64,000 bases of DNA from Brevibacillus laterosporus DSM 25 (GTDB taxonomy: Bacteria > Bacillota > Bacilli > Brevibacillales > Brevibacillaceae). Location: the NCBI RefSeq assembly GCF_002706795.1, contig NZ_CP017705.1:1-64000 (forward strand), read 5' to 3'. Every line of letters begins with the position of its first letter. Position 1 is the stretch's first letter. The position numbers and the translations under genes are program-made. The notes under the pieces are model-generated. The model was not told the origin of the DNA. It ran no database searches and worked only from the letters and a program-made list of their open reading frames with translations. This document shows positions 45,419-54,764 of the stretch, one piece after another.

Positions 45419-45471
45419 GTAGATGCCCTCCAGTGCCAGTTATCAGTAAGAATGATTTTCACTCTATTATC

Positions 45472-46377
45472 TCATCTCTTACTCTGTTGCTCAAGCTCTG
45501 GAGATTGCAATATCATGTCTTCGAAAAGGAGAGCCGCCCTGCTTTTGGGCCTATCTTTTTTGGTAATAAGCGAAAAAAGACGTTTGTGTGGCTTTGAACT
45601 GATAGCTAGCGCTTTACATTCTTTCAAAAAAACTTCACGTTTCGCAATCAATCCAGAAACAATTGAAATACCTAATCCGGCCATTACTGCTTCCTTAACT
45701 GCTTGGCTACTACTAAACTCATAATAACGCTTTACATGTATACCTAGCTCTTGAATAATGCTATCGCTTTGCTCACGTGTACCTGATCCAGACTCGCGAA
45801 AAATCCACACTTGATTCTCTAAATCTGCTAGGTTCGCAACTTTTTTTCGTGCCAAAGAGTGATCATTTGGAACAAGCAGCACCAATTGGTCTTCCATAAA
45901 AACTTGCACATCAACGTCTAAGCTATTGCTAGATCCTTCAATTAATCCTACATCAATTTTCTCATTTATTAATGCCTCAATTATTTCTCGAGTATTATTA
46001 ATTTTTACCTGCGTCTGTACCTTTGGATACTCCTTTGTATACATAACCAATTGCTGAGGCAAAAAATACTCCCCAATCGTATAACTTGCACCAAGAGAAA
46101 GGGGACCGCTTACTTCCTGCTTAAGGGCTTGTAGTTCCAGGCGTGTTTCATCTACTGCATATAGAATCTGCTTTGCTTTCTGATAAAATAGTTCTCCTGC
46201 TCTAGTTACCCTCACATGTTTTGGGGAACGAATAATAAAGCTGGTATCGTATTCTTCTTCTAAGTGACGAATATGTAGACTGACCGCTGGTTGCGACAGA
46301 TTAAGCTCCTCGGCAGCACGGGAGAAGTTTTGCTTTTCTACTACTTTTACAAAAATCCGTAGAGAATCGAAATTCAT
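45472..46377 (-). CDS. LysR-type transcriptional regulator (CysL-like)
   Basis: A 301-residue LysR regulator. The winged helix-turn-helix is at 1-60 (SRAAEELNLSQPAVSLHIRH), followed by the linker helix and the ligand-binding domain from about 90 (LSLGASYTIGEYFLPQQLVM; IDVGLIEGSS; VKEAVMAGLGISIVSG). By general resemblance it is closest to the CysL/YeiE group, associated with sulfur or selenium metabolism, but the target is unknown. It is not divergent from any metabolic gene here. The adjacent lipoate ligase and T7SS kinase are on the same strand. Confidence 0.85.
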   Translation of the reverse strand: MNFDSLRIFVKVVEKQNFSRAAEELNLSQPAVSLHIRHLEEEYDTSFIIRSPKHVRVTRAGELFYQKAKQILYAVDETRLELQALKQEVSGPLSLGASYTIGEYFLPQQLVMYTKEYPKVQTQVKINNTREIIEALINEKIDVGLIEGSSNSLDVDVQVFMEDQLVLLVPNDHSLARKKVANLADLENQVWIFRESGSGTREQSDSIIQELGIHVKRYYEFSSSQAVKEAVMAGLGISIVSGLIAKREVFLKECKALAISSKPHKRLFSLITKKDRPKSRAALLFEDMILQSPELEQQSKR

Positions 46378-46529
46378 GGCTCAGAAGTCCTCCTCTGGCT
46401 TGTTTATTCTCTTCCTTATTCAATATCAGTACCAATTCCCCTCCTAAGCACTTACAGGAAGGAGTATAGGATCATTTTCTTATGCCAGATAGCTAACTAG
46501 ATTAGGGCTTTTGAAACCGATAAGAATGA

Positions 46530-48647
46530 CTATTCTATATGTAATTCTATCCCCTGAGGATTAATTACTACATTCTCTCCGTCTTTCTTTACCGTAGCTT
46601 TCCCATTTTGAAAGCTAGATGCCCAATCGTAGTTTAACGGAATGACTACCTGACCTGAAGTATTCACATAGCCAAATTTACCATTCTGCTTAACTACAGC
46701 AAAGCCTTCCGAAAAAGCCAATGCATAATCATACTGATAATCAATCACGATGTTCGTAGCTCCAACTGAATCTAACTCGACAAATCCCCATTTCCCTGCT
46801 CTCTCTCTTGGGATAAGTGTAGGTTGTTTCGGTTTTGAAGTGCTACTTTTAGGCTGAACCCCTACCTTGTCTTTCTCTTGTGTATGTAACGATATTTTAG
46901 TAGGTGTCTCTTTCTCTGCTCTCGTTTTTCGCTGTGCTTCTTCCTTTACTTGCAAATCTTTCTTGTTCTTTTCTGTTTTTACGATAGTTGCTATTTTTTG
47001 AGTTTGTTGCTCATTCGTCTGTTCTTTCTTCCCTTGTTCTGCTTTTGCTTTGGTATCACCCTCAGCTTTCGCTTGCTGCTCTTGCTGTAGGGCTACCTCT
47101 TGTAGTTTTTTAGTAACCTTCCCCTGTTCCAAGGTCTCTTTTTCCAAACGCTCCCGAGCTTCCTTGTCTTGTTTTTCTTTTTCTACATGTTGTTCCATCT
47201 GCATTGCAATGACTGCTTGCGTCTTATTCCTTTCATGGACCCACATAAGCCCACTTACTGCTACGAGGGAAAGGGCAACAGCCATTCCTATTACAAGCTG
47301 TTTTTTACCAATGTTGCTCTGAAATTCCGTTCTATTTGCAGCTGTAGATTGGGATGCTTTCTCCTCTCTAAGAGGCTGTGTTGATTTTATTCTTGTTTCA
47401 AGCTCAGCAATTATCATCCATAAATCTTGAGCTAGAGCATGTTGAGGTTCTAGTTGCTTCTGCACAGTTCGATAGATTTCGATCGCACGTTCCCATTCCC
47501 CTTGTTCTTCCCATTGCTTAGCTAGTTCCATTTTTTTGTATATAACAGGTAAATTCGCAAAATCACCTTGAGCGTTCTCTCCTGCTTTCAAGACTTCTGG
47601 AGCAAGCATTCGTTCAGTTTCAAGGTCAGTTAGAGGAATCACCACTTGCGGTATGGTCGTCTGTATCAGTGATTTATTAGTTATCCTCTGTTTTTGGGAC
47701 CCTGATTCTCCCTCTTCTTCAACATCCATTAATGCGAGTAACCATTCCCCAAATGTTGGGCATTCGTTTAATTCCTTACTATTCCAAGCGCGATCAAGCA
47801 AGGAAGCAATCTCTCCCCCCCAATAATTACGAATAGAATCTAACAATAACGGATATCTTTTTGTGCTGTGAGGAATTTCTTCCGGATTGAAATAACTTTC
47901 TCCCCAAGCTGCCTCCCTGACAGTTTCATCATACCAGCCTACTATCTCCGCTAACAAAATAGCTCCGGAGAAACGATCCGCATATTTACTCCATAAACCT
48001 GTCTGAGAGATTTGTGGGAGAGAATAGCCAGGAGATGCTGCAAATAAGACATCAGGCCGCTCCAACCCCGGTCCAAATAATTGCTCTACGTCCACCAGCT
48101 CTACATAGGAAAAGTCATCTTCTATATGATCCTTGATTAGACCTGGCAAAATTAAGTTGGGACCAGATAAATCACAATGAGCCAATCCTTGTTGTTCCAT
48201 CGTCGATAAAACTTTAGCTAGTGAACGTGCTAAAGTTAAGCAGTCTGCTCGACTTAATGCCCGTTTATCTAATATGACATCCATCCAAGTAGGGCCTTCT
48301 ATCCAGGGCATGACCACAGCATACATCAGATCGCGATGCTTACTTAACATCTCCCCATGTTGCTGAGGTGTTAATATAACTCGATCACATACAGATAGCC
48401 CGGGGAAAGTAGCAAAATCCCTGATTTGTTCAGATAGATAAACCTGCTTCGGATCTTTATATTGATGACGAAACACCTTTAATGCTTTCCACCTAGACGC
48501 TGCTTCTTTTTGGGAAATCAATTGATAGACAATTCCTTGACGCCCTTCCTGACCATAGGGAACATGAGGAGCGACTGGGTGCTCGCCGATTGTATATGTA
48601 GTACTGTGTAGATGAAGCTCTTCCTCTACTCTCGGCTGAAATACCAT
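46530..48647 (-). CDS. Membrane-anchored protein kinase with WG repeats
   Basis: A 705-residue protein. About 1-330 is a protein-kinase-like domain: a Lys in WKALKVFRH (about 57), HCDLSGPN (His about 156) like the HxDxxxxN catalytic loop, and VDVEQLFGP (about 185) in the place of DFG. One membrane helix sits at about 445-468 (LVIGMAVALSLVAVSGLMWV), followed by a highly charged Lys/Glu/Gln coil of about 150 residues. The C terminus (about 617-705) has WG repeats, KWGFVEL and KFGYVNTSG. The kinase faces the cytosol and the WG repeats the outside. It lies next to a WXG100 gene in the T7SS-like locus. The ATG 48647 has GGGAGGAG upstream. Confidence 0.83.
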   Translation of the reverse strand: MVFQPRVEEELHLHSTTYTIGEHPVAPHVPYGQEGRQGIVYQLISQKEAASRWKALKVFRHQYKDPKQVYLSEQIRDFATFPGLSVCDRVILTPQQHGEMLSKHRDLMYAVVMPWIEGPTWMDVILDKRALSRADCLTLARSLAKVLSTMEQQGLAHCDLSGPNLILPGLIKDHIEDDFSYVELVDVEQLFGPGLERPDVLFAASPGYSLPQISQTGLWSKYADRFSGAILLAEIVGWYDETVREAAWGESYFNPEEIPHSTKRYPLLLDSIRNYWGGEIASLLDRAWNSKELNECPTFGEWLLALMDVEEEGESGSQKQRITNKSLIQTTIPQVVIPLTDLETERMLAPEVLKAGENAQGDFANLPVIYKKMELAKQWEEQGEWERAIEIYRTVQKQLEPQHALAQDLWMIIAELETRIKSTQPLREEKASQSTAANRTEFQSNIGKKQLVIGMAVALSLVAVSGLMWVHERNKTQAVIAMQMEQHVEKEKQDKEARERLEKETLEQGKVTKKLQEVALQQEQQAKAEGDTKAKAEQGKKEQTNEQQTQKIATIVKTEKNKKDLQVKEEAQRKTRAEKETPTKISLHTQEKDKVGVQPKSSTSKPKQPTLIPRERAGKWGFVELDSVGATNIVIDYQYDYALAFSEGFAVVKQNGKFGYVNTSGQVVIPLNYDWASSFQNGKATVKKDGENVVINPQGIELHIE

Positions 48648-48776
48648 GAGGGGCTCCTCCCTTTCTTGCATCGTAATATAAAGTAGACAATAGACCTTGG
48701 AACGCAGAAAACAACAACGGCGCGTTCAAAGGAAAATGAACTATTGATTTCAGTGTTAGGTTTTGTCTCACTGAGA

Positions 48777-48813
48777 AAAGGACTAGGCTATCTTTCCCAC
48801 CTAGTCCTTTTTT
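48777..48813 (-). terminator. Hairpin between the WXG100 and kinase genes
   Basis: AAAAGGACTAGG pairs perfectly with CCTAGTCCTTTT. On the minus strand the T tail after it is short (TTTTC), so it may be a partial terminator that raises the WXG100 transcript over the downstream kinase. Confidence 0.65.
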
Positions 48814-48828
48814 GCTTCTGTTGCTTTA

Positions 48829-49095
48829 TTAAGAATCCGCCTGACGGAACTTCGTCGCAATAGCATGTAACTCATGTGATATACTTTCAAGCAGTAGTAC
48901 AAAACCAGTCATTTGCCTGTTCGCTTCCTGAAATTCTTGGAAGAATTTTTGCTTCGCCATCCCGTCCCACTGGCCTTCCATTTGGTGAATTTGTTGGTTT
49001 AGACGATCAATCACCTGCTGACTTTGTTCCTTGCTTTGCTGAAATTGATTAGCTACTTCATCCACTTGATCAGGCGAAATTAAAATGCGTGACAT
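48829..49095 (-). CDS. WXG100-family secreted protein (EsxA-like)
   Basis: An 88-residue all-helical protein with the WXG turn as WDG at residues 43-45 and helices on both sides rich in Gln and Glu (EVANQFQQSKEQSQQVIDRL). It has no signal peptide, as expected for substrates of type VII secretion. The C terminus LHAIATKFRQADS keeps the general YxxxD/E-like position only loosely, with no Tyr. The ATG has GGGGGGAAAAGG upstream. It follows the large ATPase gene by 150 bases, with a hairpin between. Confidence 0.9.
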   Translation of the reverse strand: MSRILISPDQVDEVANQFQQSKEQSQQVIDRLNQQIHQMEGQWDGMAKQKFFQEFQEANRQMTGFVLLLESISHELHAIATKFRQADS

Positions 49096-49215
49096 GTTCC
49101 TTTTCCCCCCAAGTCGTTCACATTCTCTTTTGTCCTATTGTAGCCTAGAGTATTTTTAGAAACAATTCCCAATTTTTCAGTAAGCCGATTTAGAAAGAAA
49201 CACCTATGTTCACTT

Positions 49216-49254
49216 GTAGTTAAAAAGGACTTTCGTCTTAGTTTTTAACTATAA
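49216..49254 (-). terminator. Hairpin overlapping the end of the T7SS ATPase gene
   Basis: TAGTTAAAAAGGAC pairs with GTC...GTTTTTAACTA. On the minus strand it overlaps the ATPase stop at 49245 and has a T-rich descending arm, so it may end or attenuate the long upstream transcript. Confidence 0.5.
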
Positions 49255-52200
49255 ATATTATTGTATAAATCTCTAGGCCTACAAACATCCTCCCGTAACC
49301 ATTTTTGATTGATCGTTACAATGAAATCTTGTAGGGATCGCTCCTCATCAAAGGGCACAGCAGCTTTGACCCGATGATAACGCCTTTTAGCAAAGTAACC
49401 TTGACCCGGTGGCAACATTTTGTTGAAGGTAGCATGTGGGTAATGACTAGCTTCAGTCGATGGGATTTTAAAAAAGGCTAGATCACTTGCATCAATACTG
49501 CCAAATAAAAAACCTGTTTGCATGTTTTTAATCTCGGATAACCAATCGTTACTGCTAAATGGAAAATCAGCTGGTACCCCAGAGATAATTACATACAGAT
49601 CACGGTTTCTGCCTTGTCGAATTAACTGGGCCAATTGATCCTTTATCTGATAATCAGTTGTCTCTTTAAAAAATAAATCTGCATCATCAATTACCAGCAA
49701 AAGAGCTGGCTCCTTATCGTTTGAAAGTTGTAATGCCTCAACTGTTTTTGATGATTCTACCTGTTTAAGCAATTCATCTTTCCACATCTGATTAGAAATC
49801 TGTTGTTCTCTCACAGGAGATTGATTTTTTAGATGCTCACCATGATGCTGACGCATTTTTATTTTAGCGCTTAAAGTAGTAAGCAACTCTCCAAGCTCGC
49901 TCTCTCTAGTGGCTCTCCCCTGTATGTGTGGCAAATTATTTAGAGACATCAAGTTCATGGAAGAAGCTCGGTAATCAATGAAGTAAATTTCCAGGTCTTG
50001 TGGAGAAACCTGATGGCATAGAGATAATACCCATGTCATCAAAAAGGAGGTCTTTCCCCCCTCCATCGGACTACCTACCACAAAAAAAGGGCCTTCTTTT
50101 AAATCTACTTCAAAGGGAGTTAAATCATCTACATAAATACCAACAGGTACTCTGAGTGAACGAGAAGGTGAGGATATCGTAATATCCGGTATCGTAGAGA
50201 TAGAGGATTTATTACTAGTGACAGGTTCTATATCAAATAACTCCTCCAATAAAACCACTTCTGGTAGGGACACAATTTCTTTTGGACGCTCCCCTTTCCA
50301 AGCAATGCTCATCTGCTCCATTACGTTACGAAGTCGAACGGAGCGTTGCATATCGTCTTCGCCAGCTATAGGAAAAGCAGTCTGAAACTCCAGTGGTGGT
50401 AATTGCCCTTTCACTAGCCCTCTTCCTACTGGTAAATGGACAGGTGGTTTTGTGGGACGACCCACCGCAAAATAATAGTCGCTTGGATCAGATAGCTCAA
50501 AGGCAACTCCCAGAGAAAAGTTACTTCGTATTTTCTCCAAAATATCAGTAATCCGATTAGCCGTCACTACGAAGGAAAGACCTACGCTTCCCCCTTCTCT
50601 TAACAGCTGCTCCAGTTGATCATTCTCATAGGCATACTGATTTCGGAAGTTTAAATAACCATCTATGTACACGACAATTCTAGGCACGGTAATCCCCGTA
50701 GACATTTGATACGCTCGGAGTGTTTTCACGCCGCTATTTGCAAGTAACTCACGGCGCCTACTTACTTCCTGAAGCAAATAATGAAATAACCGTTTGATTT
50801 TATCTGATTCATTGTCCAAAATGACGGAGCCAACATGAGGTAAGTACGAAAAATCTCGCAACGATCGTCCAAAATCCAACAAATATAAGTGAAGGTGTTC
50901 CGGAGAATGACGAGTCGTCAAAGAAAATAGGAAGGTCTGCAAAAAAGTAGTCTTCCCTGTTCCTGGCATACCATAGATAGGTAAATGCCCATCCTCTAGT
51001 GATACCAGCAATGGCTCTTGCCGCTGGTTCGCCAAATCGTCTACCAAGCCTACAATCGCTGAAAGATTTGGTACACCGGCTACCCACTCCCTGCCATTCC
51101 AGCCATATGTACAATCAGAAATATCCTCCAAAGAAAGCTGTTGAGGTAATGGAGGAAGCCACGGGCCGGGCAAGCGACTGATCCCTTCTTGCTCTGCTAT
51201 TCCTGCCAGATATTCCATCAGGGCCTGAAGTTGCTTTTTTTGTTTTCTGGTACGATGTATGTTTACATTTTCTTTTATCTCACATTTCGTACGTTTTCCA
51301 CTTAATGAAATCGCATAAATCTCCAGCTCATTTTCGTTACGCTTTTGATCTGCATGATAAGGCGCACCACTCCAAGCAAACTGGAGCAAATCAAATTCCT
51401 CATTACTGCCCACCTGTAAGTAGCCACGCCCAGGCGTTGTGATCCATGCTGCATCCGGTATCTTTAGCATTTCCCGACTGTCTGCATCATCCTGAACTCT
51501 TAGACAAATACGAAAACGGGCATTACTCCATATCTTATCATCGACAACACCACCGGGTTTCTGAGTAGCTAGGATTAAATGGACTCCTAGTGTTCTACCA
51601 ATGGTTGCAATTGATATTAATTCATTCATAAACTCCGGGTGCTCTTTTTTTAGTTGAGCAAACTCGTCAATAATAATAACCAAGTGAGGCAGAGGATGAG
51701 TCGTTCGCCATGCTGTTTCATAATACTCATCAATGTGCTGAAGATCTCCCGCTTCATTCAAGATTTTTTGCCTACGAATTAACTCGGCTCGTAACGAAAC
51801 CATTGCTCTTTCTAAGAGTCGGTCATCCAGATTGGTAATAGAGCCAACTACATGTGGTAAATCTCTAAACGTGTTAGACATTCCCCCGCCTTTATAGTCA
51901 ATCAATAAAAAAGCCATCTCATGAGGATGATAGTGAACTGCTAGTGACGCCACGATGGATTGAATAACCTCGCTTTTTCCAGAACCTGTTGTACCAGCTA
52001 TTAATCCATGTGGACCATGTCCACGTCGCTCTATTTTGTCATGTAGATTTAGTAGAATTTTTTTCCCACCCGTTCGCACTCCAACTGGAACTGGTAATGA
52101 TTCAGGGAACCGATTCCCTCGCCAGAGAGCAGCTACATCCAAATCTTCTATTTTTTCAATACCCAAAAGGTCAAACAACGGTAATAGCTGAGGAATTTCT

Positions 52201-53465
52201 GCTGCCGTAGAACGCTTTACCTTCATACTTGCCATCATTCGCGCAGCATGCTCCACTGTATCTAAAGGGAGAGCGTCTACTGTAAATGCAATCTCTCCAT
52301 CTCCAATGCCAGTAGCATCACCTGTCACAGTTTCCTTACAGGTACCACGGTCACCCTGCACTTCAACAATTAACTGACACTGCATAGGCAACGAGTCTTT
52401 ACTATCCGCCAGTAAAATCGTACATGCACCAATTGCTTCTGCCTCTTTTAAAAGTAATGGCAAAATAGGCTCGTCCTCAATTAGATGGGGAGCTGACAGG
52501 ATAAACACCCAACAAGGTAGCTCTACCGCTTTACGAAAATCAGTAGCCCTCGTCATTTTTCGTCGGTTTAACTGACTGTACAAAAAGTCTAGTAGTTGAT
52601 GAGCGTAGCCTTTTTCCTGGGCAACAAACCGCAATGTCTGTTCATCATTCCAAGTATGCGGTAACCAGCGTAGCCATTTCCATTGCTCCTCTTCCCATTC
52701 TGGATAAAAGGTAGCGATTTTCACTTCATCAGGAGAGTGGTGTGTAACCATCTGCAATACCATAACCCTGATAGCATTCAGAACGGCTTCCTGCTCACCT
52801 ACCACGCCTATGACTTTAGATTGAAAGAGGGGGAGTTGGATAGGAACCGACTCAACCCTTCCAAAGGTTCGAGACAAATTTTGAGCTTCTTCAACTAACG
52901 GATCTGTCTCATAGCCTTCCTGTTTTGGCACTATAATCTGATAGGTAGCTGGTAGCGTTCCTTCTCCCATACGCAAACGTAAAAAATCCTCGTCACGTGT
53001 GGATCTCTCCCATAAAGAGCTGCTTCTCTCTTCTATTCGCTGTATACACTTCCGTACAGACGGGTTCAATTCGTGCATAATGGTTCGCTGTTCCTCTTGT
53101 AACTCTATTAACTCCCGTCTATGTTTCTCCAACACTTCTTGGTACTGATTGGTTCGTGTTTCTACCTGTCTACGATAATTCCTCTTGTTATAAAGATAGG
53201 TAAAGACCGGAACCGTATATGAAACAATCATAGCGCTCATAAAAATCATCTGAAATACGAAAAAATTCTTGTTTCCCGTATTCATTCTCGATCCGATATA
53301 TAAATAAGCAAAAAGCGAAATTCCCGTTATAATGATGGGAATTAAGATAGAAATGATAGAGAAAGCAGGCGGTTGGGGAACAAGAGGTGGTCGATGGATT
53401 TCTACTGTTTGTTTGGGTAATGTACGCTTTAAGCGTGGTGATCGCTGAAAATAGTCATAGGCCAT
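49245..53465 (-). CDS. EccC/EssC-type T7SS ATPase (three FtsK/SpoIIIE domains)
   Basis: A 1406-residue membrane-bound motor. Two helices near the N terminus (about 35-58 and 68-92) precede a coiled segment, then three ATPase modules. Their Walker A motifs are GTTGSGKS (about 490), GMPGTGKT (about 832) and GSPMEGGKTS (about 1130). Walker B motifs are VIIIDEFAQL (about 600), VVYIDG (about 930) and LLVIDDADLF (about 1255). There is no FHA region before the first helix, unlike YukBA/EssC of Bacillus and Staphylococcus, so it resembles actinobacterial EccC in layout. It should drive export of WXG100 proteins. The ATG follows GGGGAGGGGG. Confidence 0.92.
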   Translation of the reverse strand: MAYDYFQRSPRLKRTLPKQTVEIHRPPLVPQPPAFSIISILIPIIITGISLFAYLYIGSRMNTGNKNFFVFQMIFMSAMIVSYTVPVFTYLYNKRNYRRQVETRTNQYQEVLEKHRRELIELQEEQRTIMHELNPSVRKCIQRIEERSSSLWERSTRDEDFLRLRMGEGTLPATYQIIVPKQEGYETDPLVEEAQNLSRTFGRVESVPIQLPLFQSKVIGVVGEQEAVLNAIRVMVLQMVTHHSPDEVKIATFYPEWEEEQWKWLRWLPHTWNDEQTLRFVAQEKGYAHQLLDFLYSQLNRRKMTRATDFRKAVELPCWVFILSAPHLIEDEPILPLLLKEAEAIGACTILLADSKDSLPMQCQLIVEVQGDRGTCKETVTGDATGIGDGEIAFTVDALPLDTVEHAARMMASMKVKRSTAAEIPQLLPLFDLLGIEKIEDLDVAALWRGNRFPESLPVPVGVRTGGKKILLNLHDKIERRGHGPHGLIAGTTGSGKSEVIQSIVASLAVHYHPHEMAFLLIDYKGGGMSNTFRDLPHVVGSITNLDDRLLERAMVSLRAELIRRQKILNEAGDLQHIDEYYETAWRTTHPLPHLVIIIDEFAQLKKEHPEFMNELISIATIGRTLGVHLILATQKPGGVVDDKIWSNARFRICLRVQDDADSREMLKIPDAAWITTPGRGYLQVGSNEEFDLLQFAWSGAPYHADQKRNENELEIYAISLSGKRTKCEIKENVNIHRTRKQKKQLQALMEYLAGIAEQEGISRLPGPWLPPLPQQLSLEDISDCTYGWNGREWVAGVPNLSAIVGLVDDLANQRQEPLLVSLEDGHLPIYGMPGTGKTTFLQTFLFSLTTRHSPEHLHLYLLDFGRSLRDFSYLPHVGSVILDNESDKIKRLFHYLLQEVSRRRELLANSGVKTLRAYQMSTGITVPRIVVYIDGYLNFRNQYAYENDQLEQLLREGGSVGLSFVVTANRITDILEKIRSNFSLGVAFELSDPSDYYFAVGRPTKPPVHLPVGRGLVKGQLPPLEFQTAFPIAGEDDMQRSVRLRNVMEQMSIAWKGERPKEIVSLPEVVLLEELFDIEPVTSNKSSISTIPDITISSPSRSLRVPVGIYVDDLTPFEVDLKEGPFFVVGSPMEGGKTSFLMTWVLSLCHQVSPQDLEIYFIDYRASSMNLMSLNNLPHIQGRATRESELGELLTTLSAKIKMRQHHGEHLKNQSPVREQQISNQMWKDELLKQVESSKTVEALQLSNDKEPALLLVIDDADLFFKETTDYQIKDQLAQLIRQGRNRDLYVIISGVPADFPFSSNDWLSEIKNMQTGFLFGSIDASDLAFFKIPSTEASHYPHATFNKMLPPGQGYFAKRRYHRVKAAVPFDEERSLQDFIVTINQKWLREDVCRPRDLYNNIYS

Positions 53466-53491
53466 TCCTGCTCCCCCTCCCCTGTATTAGT

Positions 53492-53905
53492 TTATAAGGT
53501 CTTCCACACATACCCTTTTGACTCGCTCTTGTTTTTGTCTTTTTTCTCATTTCGAGTGTGTACATGTTCATCTTCAGGTATTTGTTGTTGGTATAAAGAA
53601 CGCCAACCTTCAATTGTTTGGCCTTTGTTACCAGTAGAAAAGTTACGCTGTACTCTCAGATATGCTCCAGACCTGACACCTAGCTCGAACAATGTGGCCT
53701 CCGATGAAAGAATTTTCCATTCATGTTCTCCCACTTTCACTTCCAGCATATAGGTTACGTCAGTCACTCTTTGAGACTCTCCCTCTTTTATCATGCGAGA
53801 AATCTTTTCAGCAATCATTTGACAAGGAATATGAGTCGGCAATTCAAAATCCGGCCACTTACTCTTATCAGCATTTGTTACAATTGTCACAATGATTTTA
53901 TCCAT
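53492..53905 (-). CDS. YukD/EsaB-like ubiquitin-fold protein with basic tail
   Basis: A 137-residue protein. The first ~85 residues look like the YukD/EsaB ubiquitin-like domain of type VII systems (IIVTIVTNADKSKWPDFELP; LFELGVRSGAYLRVQ). The last ~50 residues are a charged tail (HVHTRNEKKDKNKSESKG) not present in YukD, which is only about 80 residues. Position between the ATPase and the next gene supports the call; sequence similarity is weak. The gene follows its neighbour closely, with GGTGGG before the ATG. Confidence 0.7.
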   Translation of the reverse strand: MDKIIVTIVTNADKSKWPDFELPTHIPCQMIAEKISRMIKEGESQRVTDVTYMLEVKVGEHEWKILSSEATLFELGVRSGAYLRVQRNFSTGNKGQTIEGWRSLYQQQIPEDEHVHTRNEKKDKNKSESKGYVWKTL

Positions 53906-53921
53906 TTTCCCACCATTTTTA

Positions 53922-54737
53922 CTAGATCGTCTGAACGACTAGCTTTTCTAAAATGATCTCCTGTAAAACCTCATCCATTTCCATATGAGAGCTAGGAGAA
54001 ATACATACCCAGTCCTCTCGTTCCTTAACAAATAGACGGATTAACCAATTTGCAATACTAGAAGTAAGAAACGTCATTCCATTTAAGCTCCATTCATTTT
54101 GATGCCATGACATTGTGATTAATTGCCCCTCGCACCATTGAGCTTTTAAGGAGTGAGCAAACGCCTCTGCTGCATCTTTATGGCACTCATAATCTAATAT
54201 AGTGGCACAAATCTCATTAATAGAAGCTGTTTCTACCGTTCCTCTAATTTGTTGAAAAATAGCATTTGGTAACTCAATAGATGGAACCATTACTTTTTCC
54301 TCAGGGTTTTTTCTGATTCGATTACACATTGTTTTACTGGCTTGTATGGGTTCACCTAAAGCTCGTAACTCATATACATTTTTACCACCCAATGCCGCTA
54401 TCTTCTCAACTACAACTTCTCGGTCGAAATGAAAGTACCCCTCATATGCTTCTTTATGTTTATCAGTGTAACGAAAGTAACAGCACGTTGTCGCATGTCC
54501 ACATGGGGCTACAAGTGAATTCACGATCTCATTTATGTACAGGCCTGTCTCATCCTCAAATATATACCCCTTTTGTAATAGCTCTGTCTTTATTAGGTCC
54601 CATTCCTCTTGCAAGTCTTCAGTTAGATATCCAGCATAAGGCTCTGCTATACCCAGTACTTGATCAGCACCAGTTAGGCATGCTAAAAAGTATAGCTGTT
54701 TATCCGTGATTGAAATAGATTCAATCGGATTTTTCAT
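53922..54737 (-). CDS. T7SS-locus protein, possibly EspG-like
   Basis: A 271-residue soluble protein without membrane segments. The N-terminal pattern SITDKQLYFLACLTGADQVL, then DLQEEWDLIKTELLQKGYIF and INEIVNSLV, recalls the start of EspG proteins, the chaperones of ESX secretion substrates; this is a resemblance of layout, not a firm match. A cluster of Cys/His (APCGHATTCCYF, about 78-89) is unusual. The C-terminal part (WLIRLFVKEREDWVCISPS) is also EspG-like in being a strand-rich domain. The ATG follows AAGGAGG. Confidence 0.5.
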   Translation of the reverse strand: MKNPIESISITDKQLYFLACLTGADQVLGIAEPYAGYLTEDLQEEWDLIKTELLQKGYIFEDETGLYINEIVNSLVAPCGHATTCCYFRYTDKHKEAYEGYFHFDREVVVEKIAALGGKNVYELRALGEPIQASKTMCNRIRKNPEEKVMVPSIELPNAIFQQIRGTVETASINEICATILDYECHKDAAEAFAHSLKAQWCEGQLITMSWHQNEWSLNGMTFLTSSIANWLIRLFVKEREDWVCISPSSHMEMDEVLQEIILEKLVVQTI

Positions 54738-54764
54738 ACTAGCCTCCTTACAATGCTATTGATT

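Noticed and set aside
46860-47200. Repetitive Lys/Glu/Gln-rich DNA as a possible tandem repeat or mobile element
   Set aside because: It is low-complexity coding sequence of the coiled segment of the kinase, without a fixed repeat unit.
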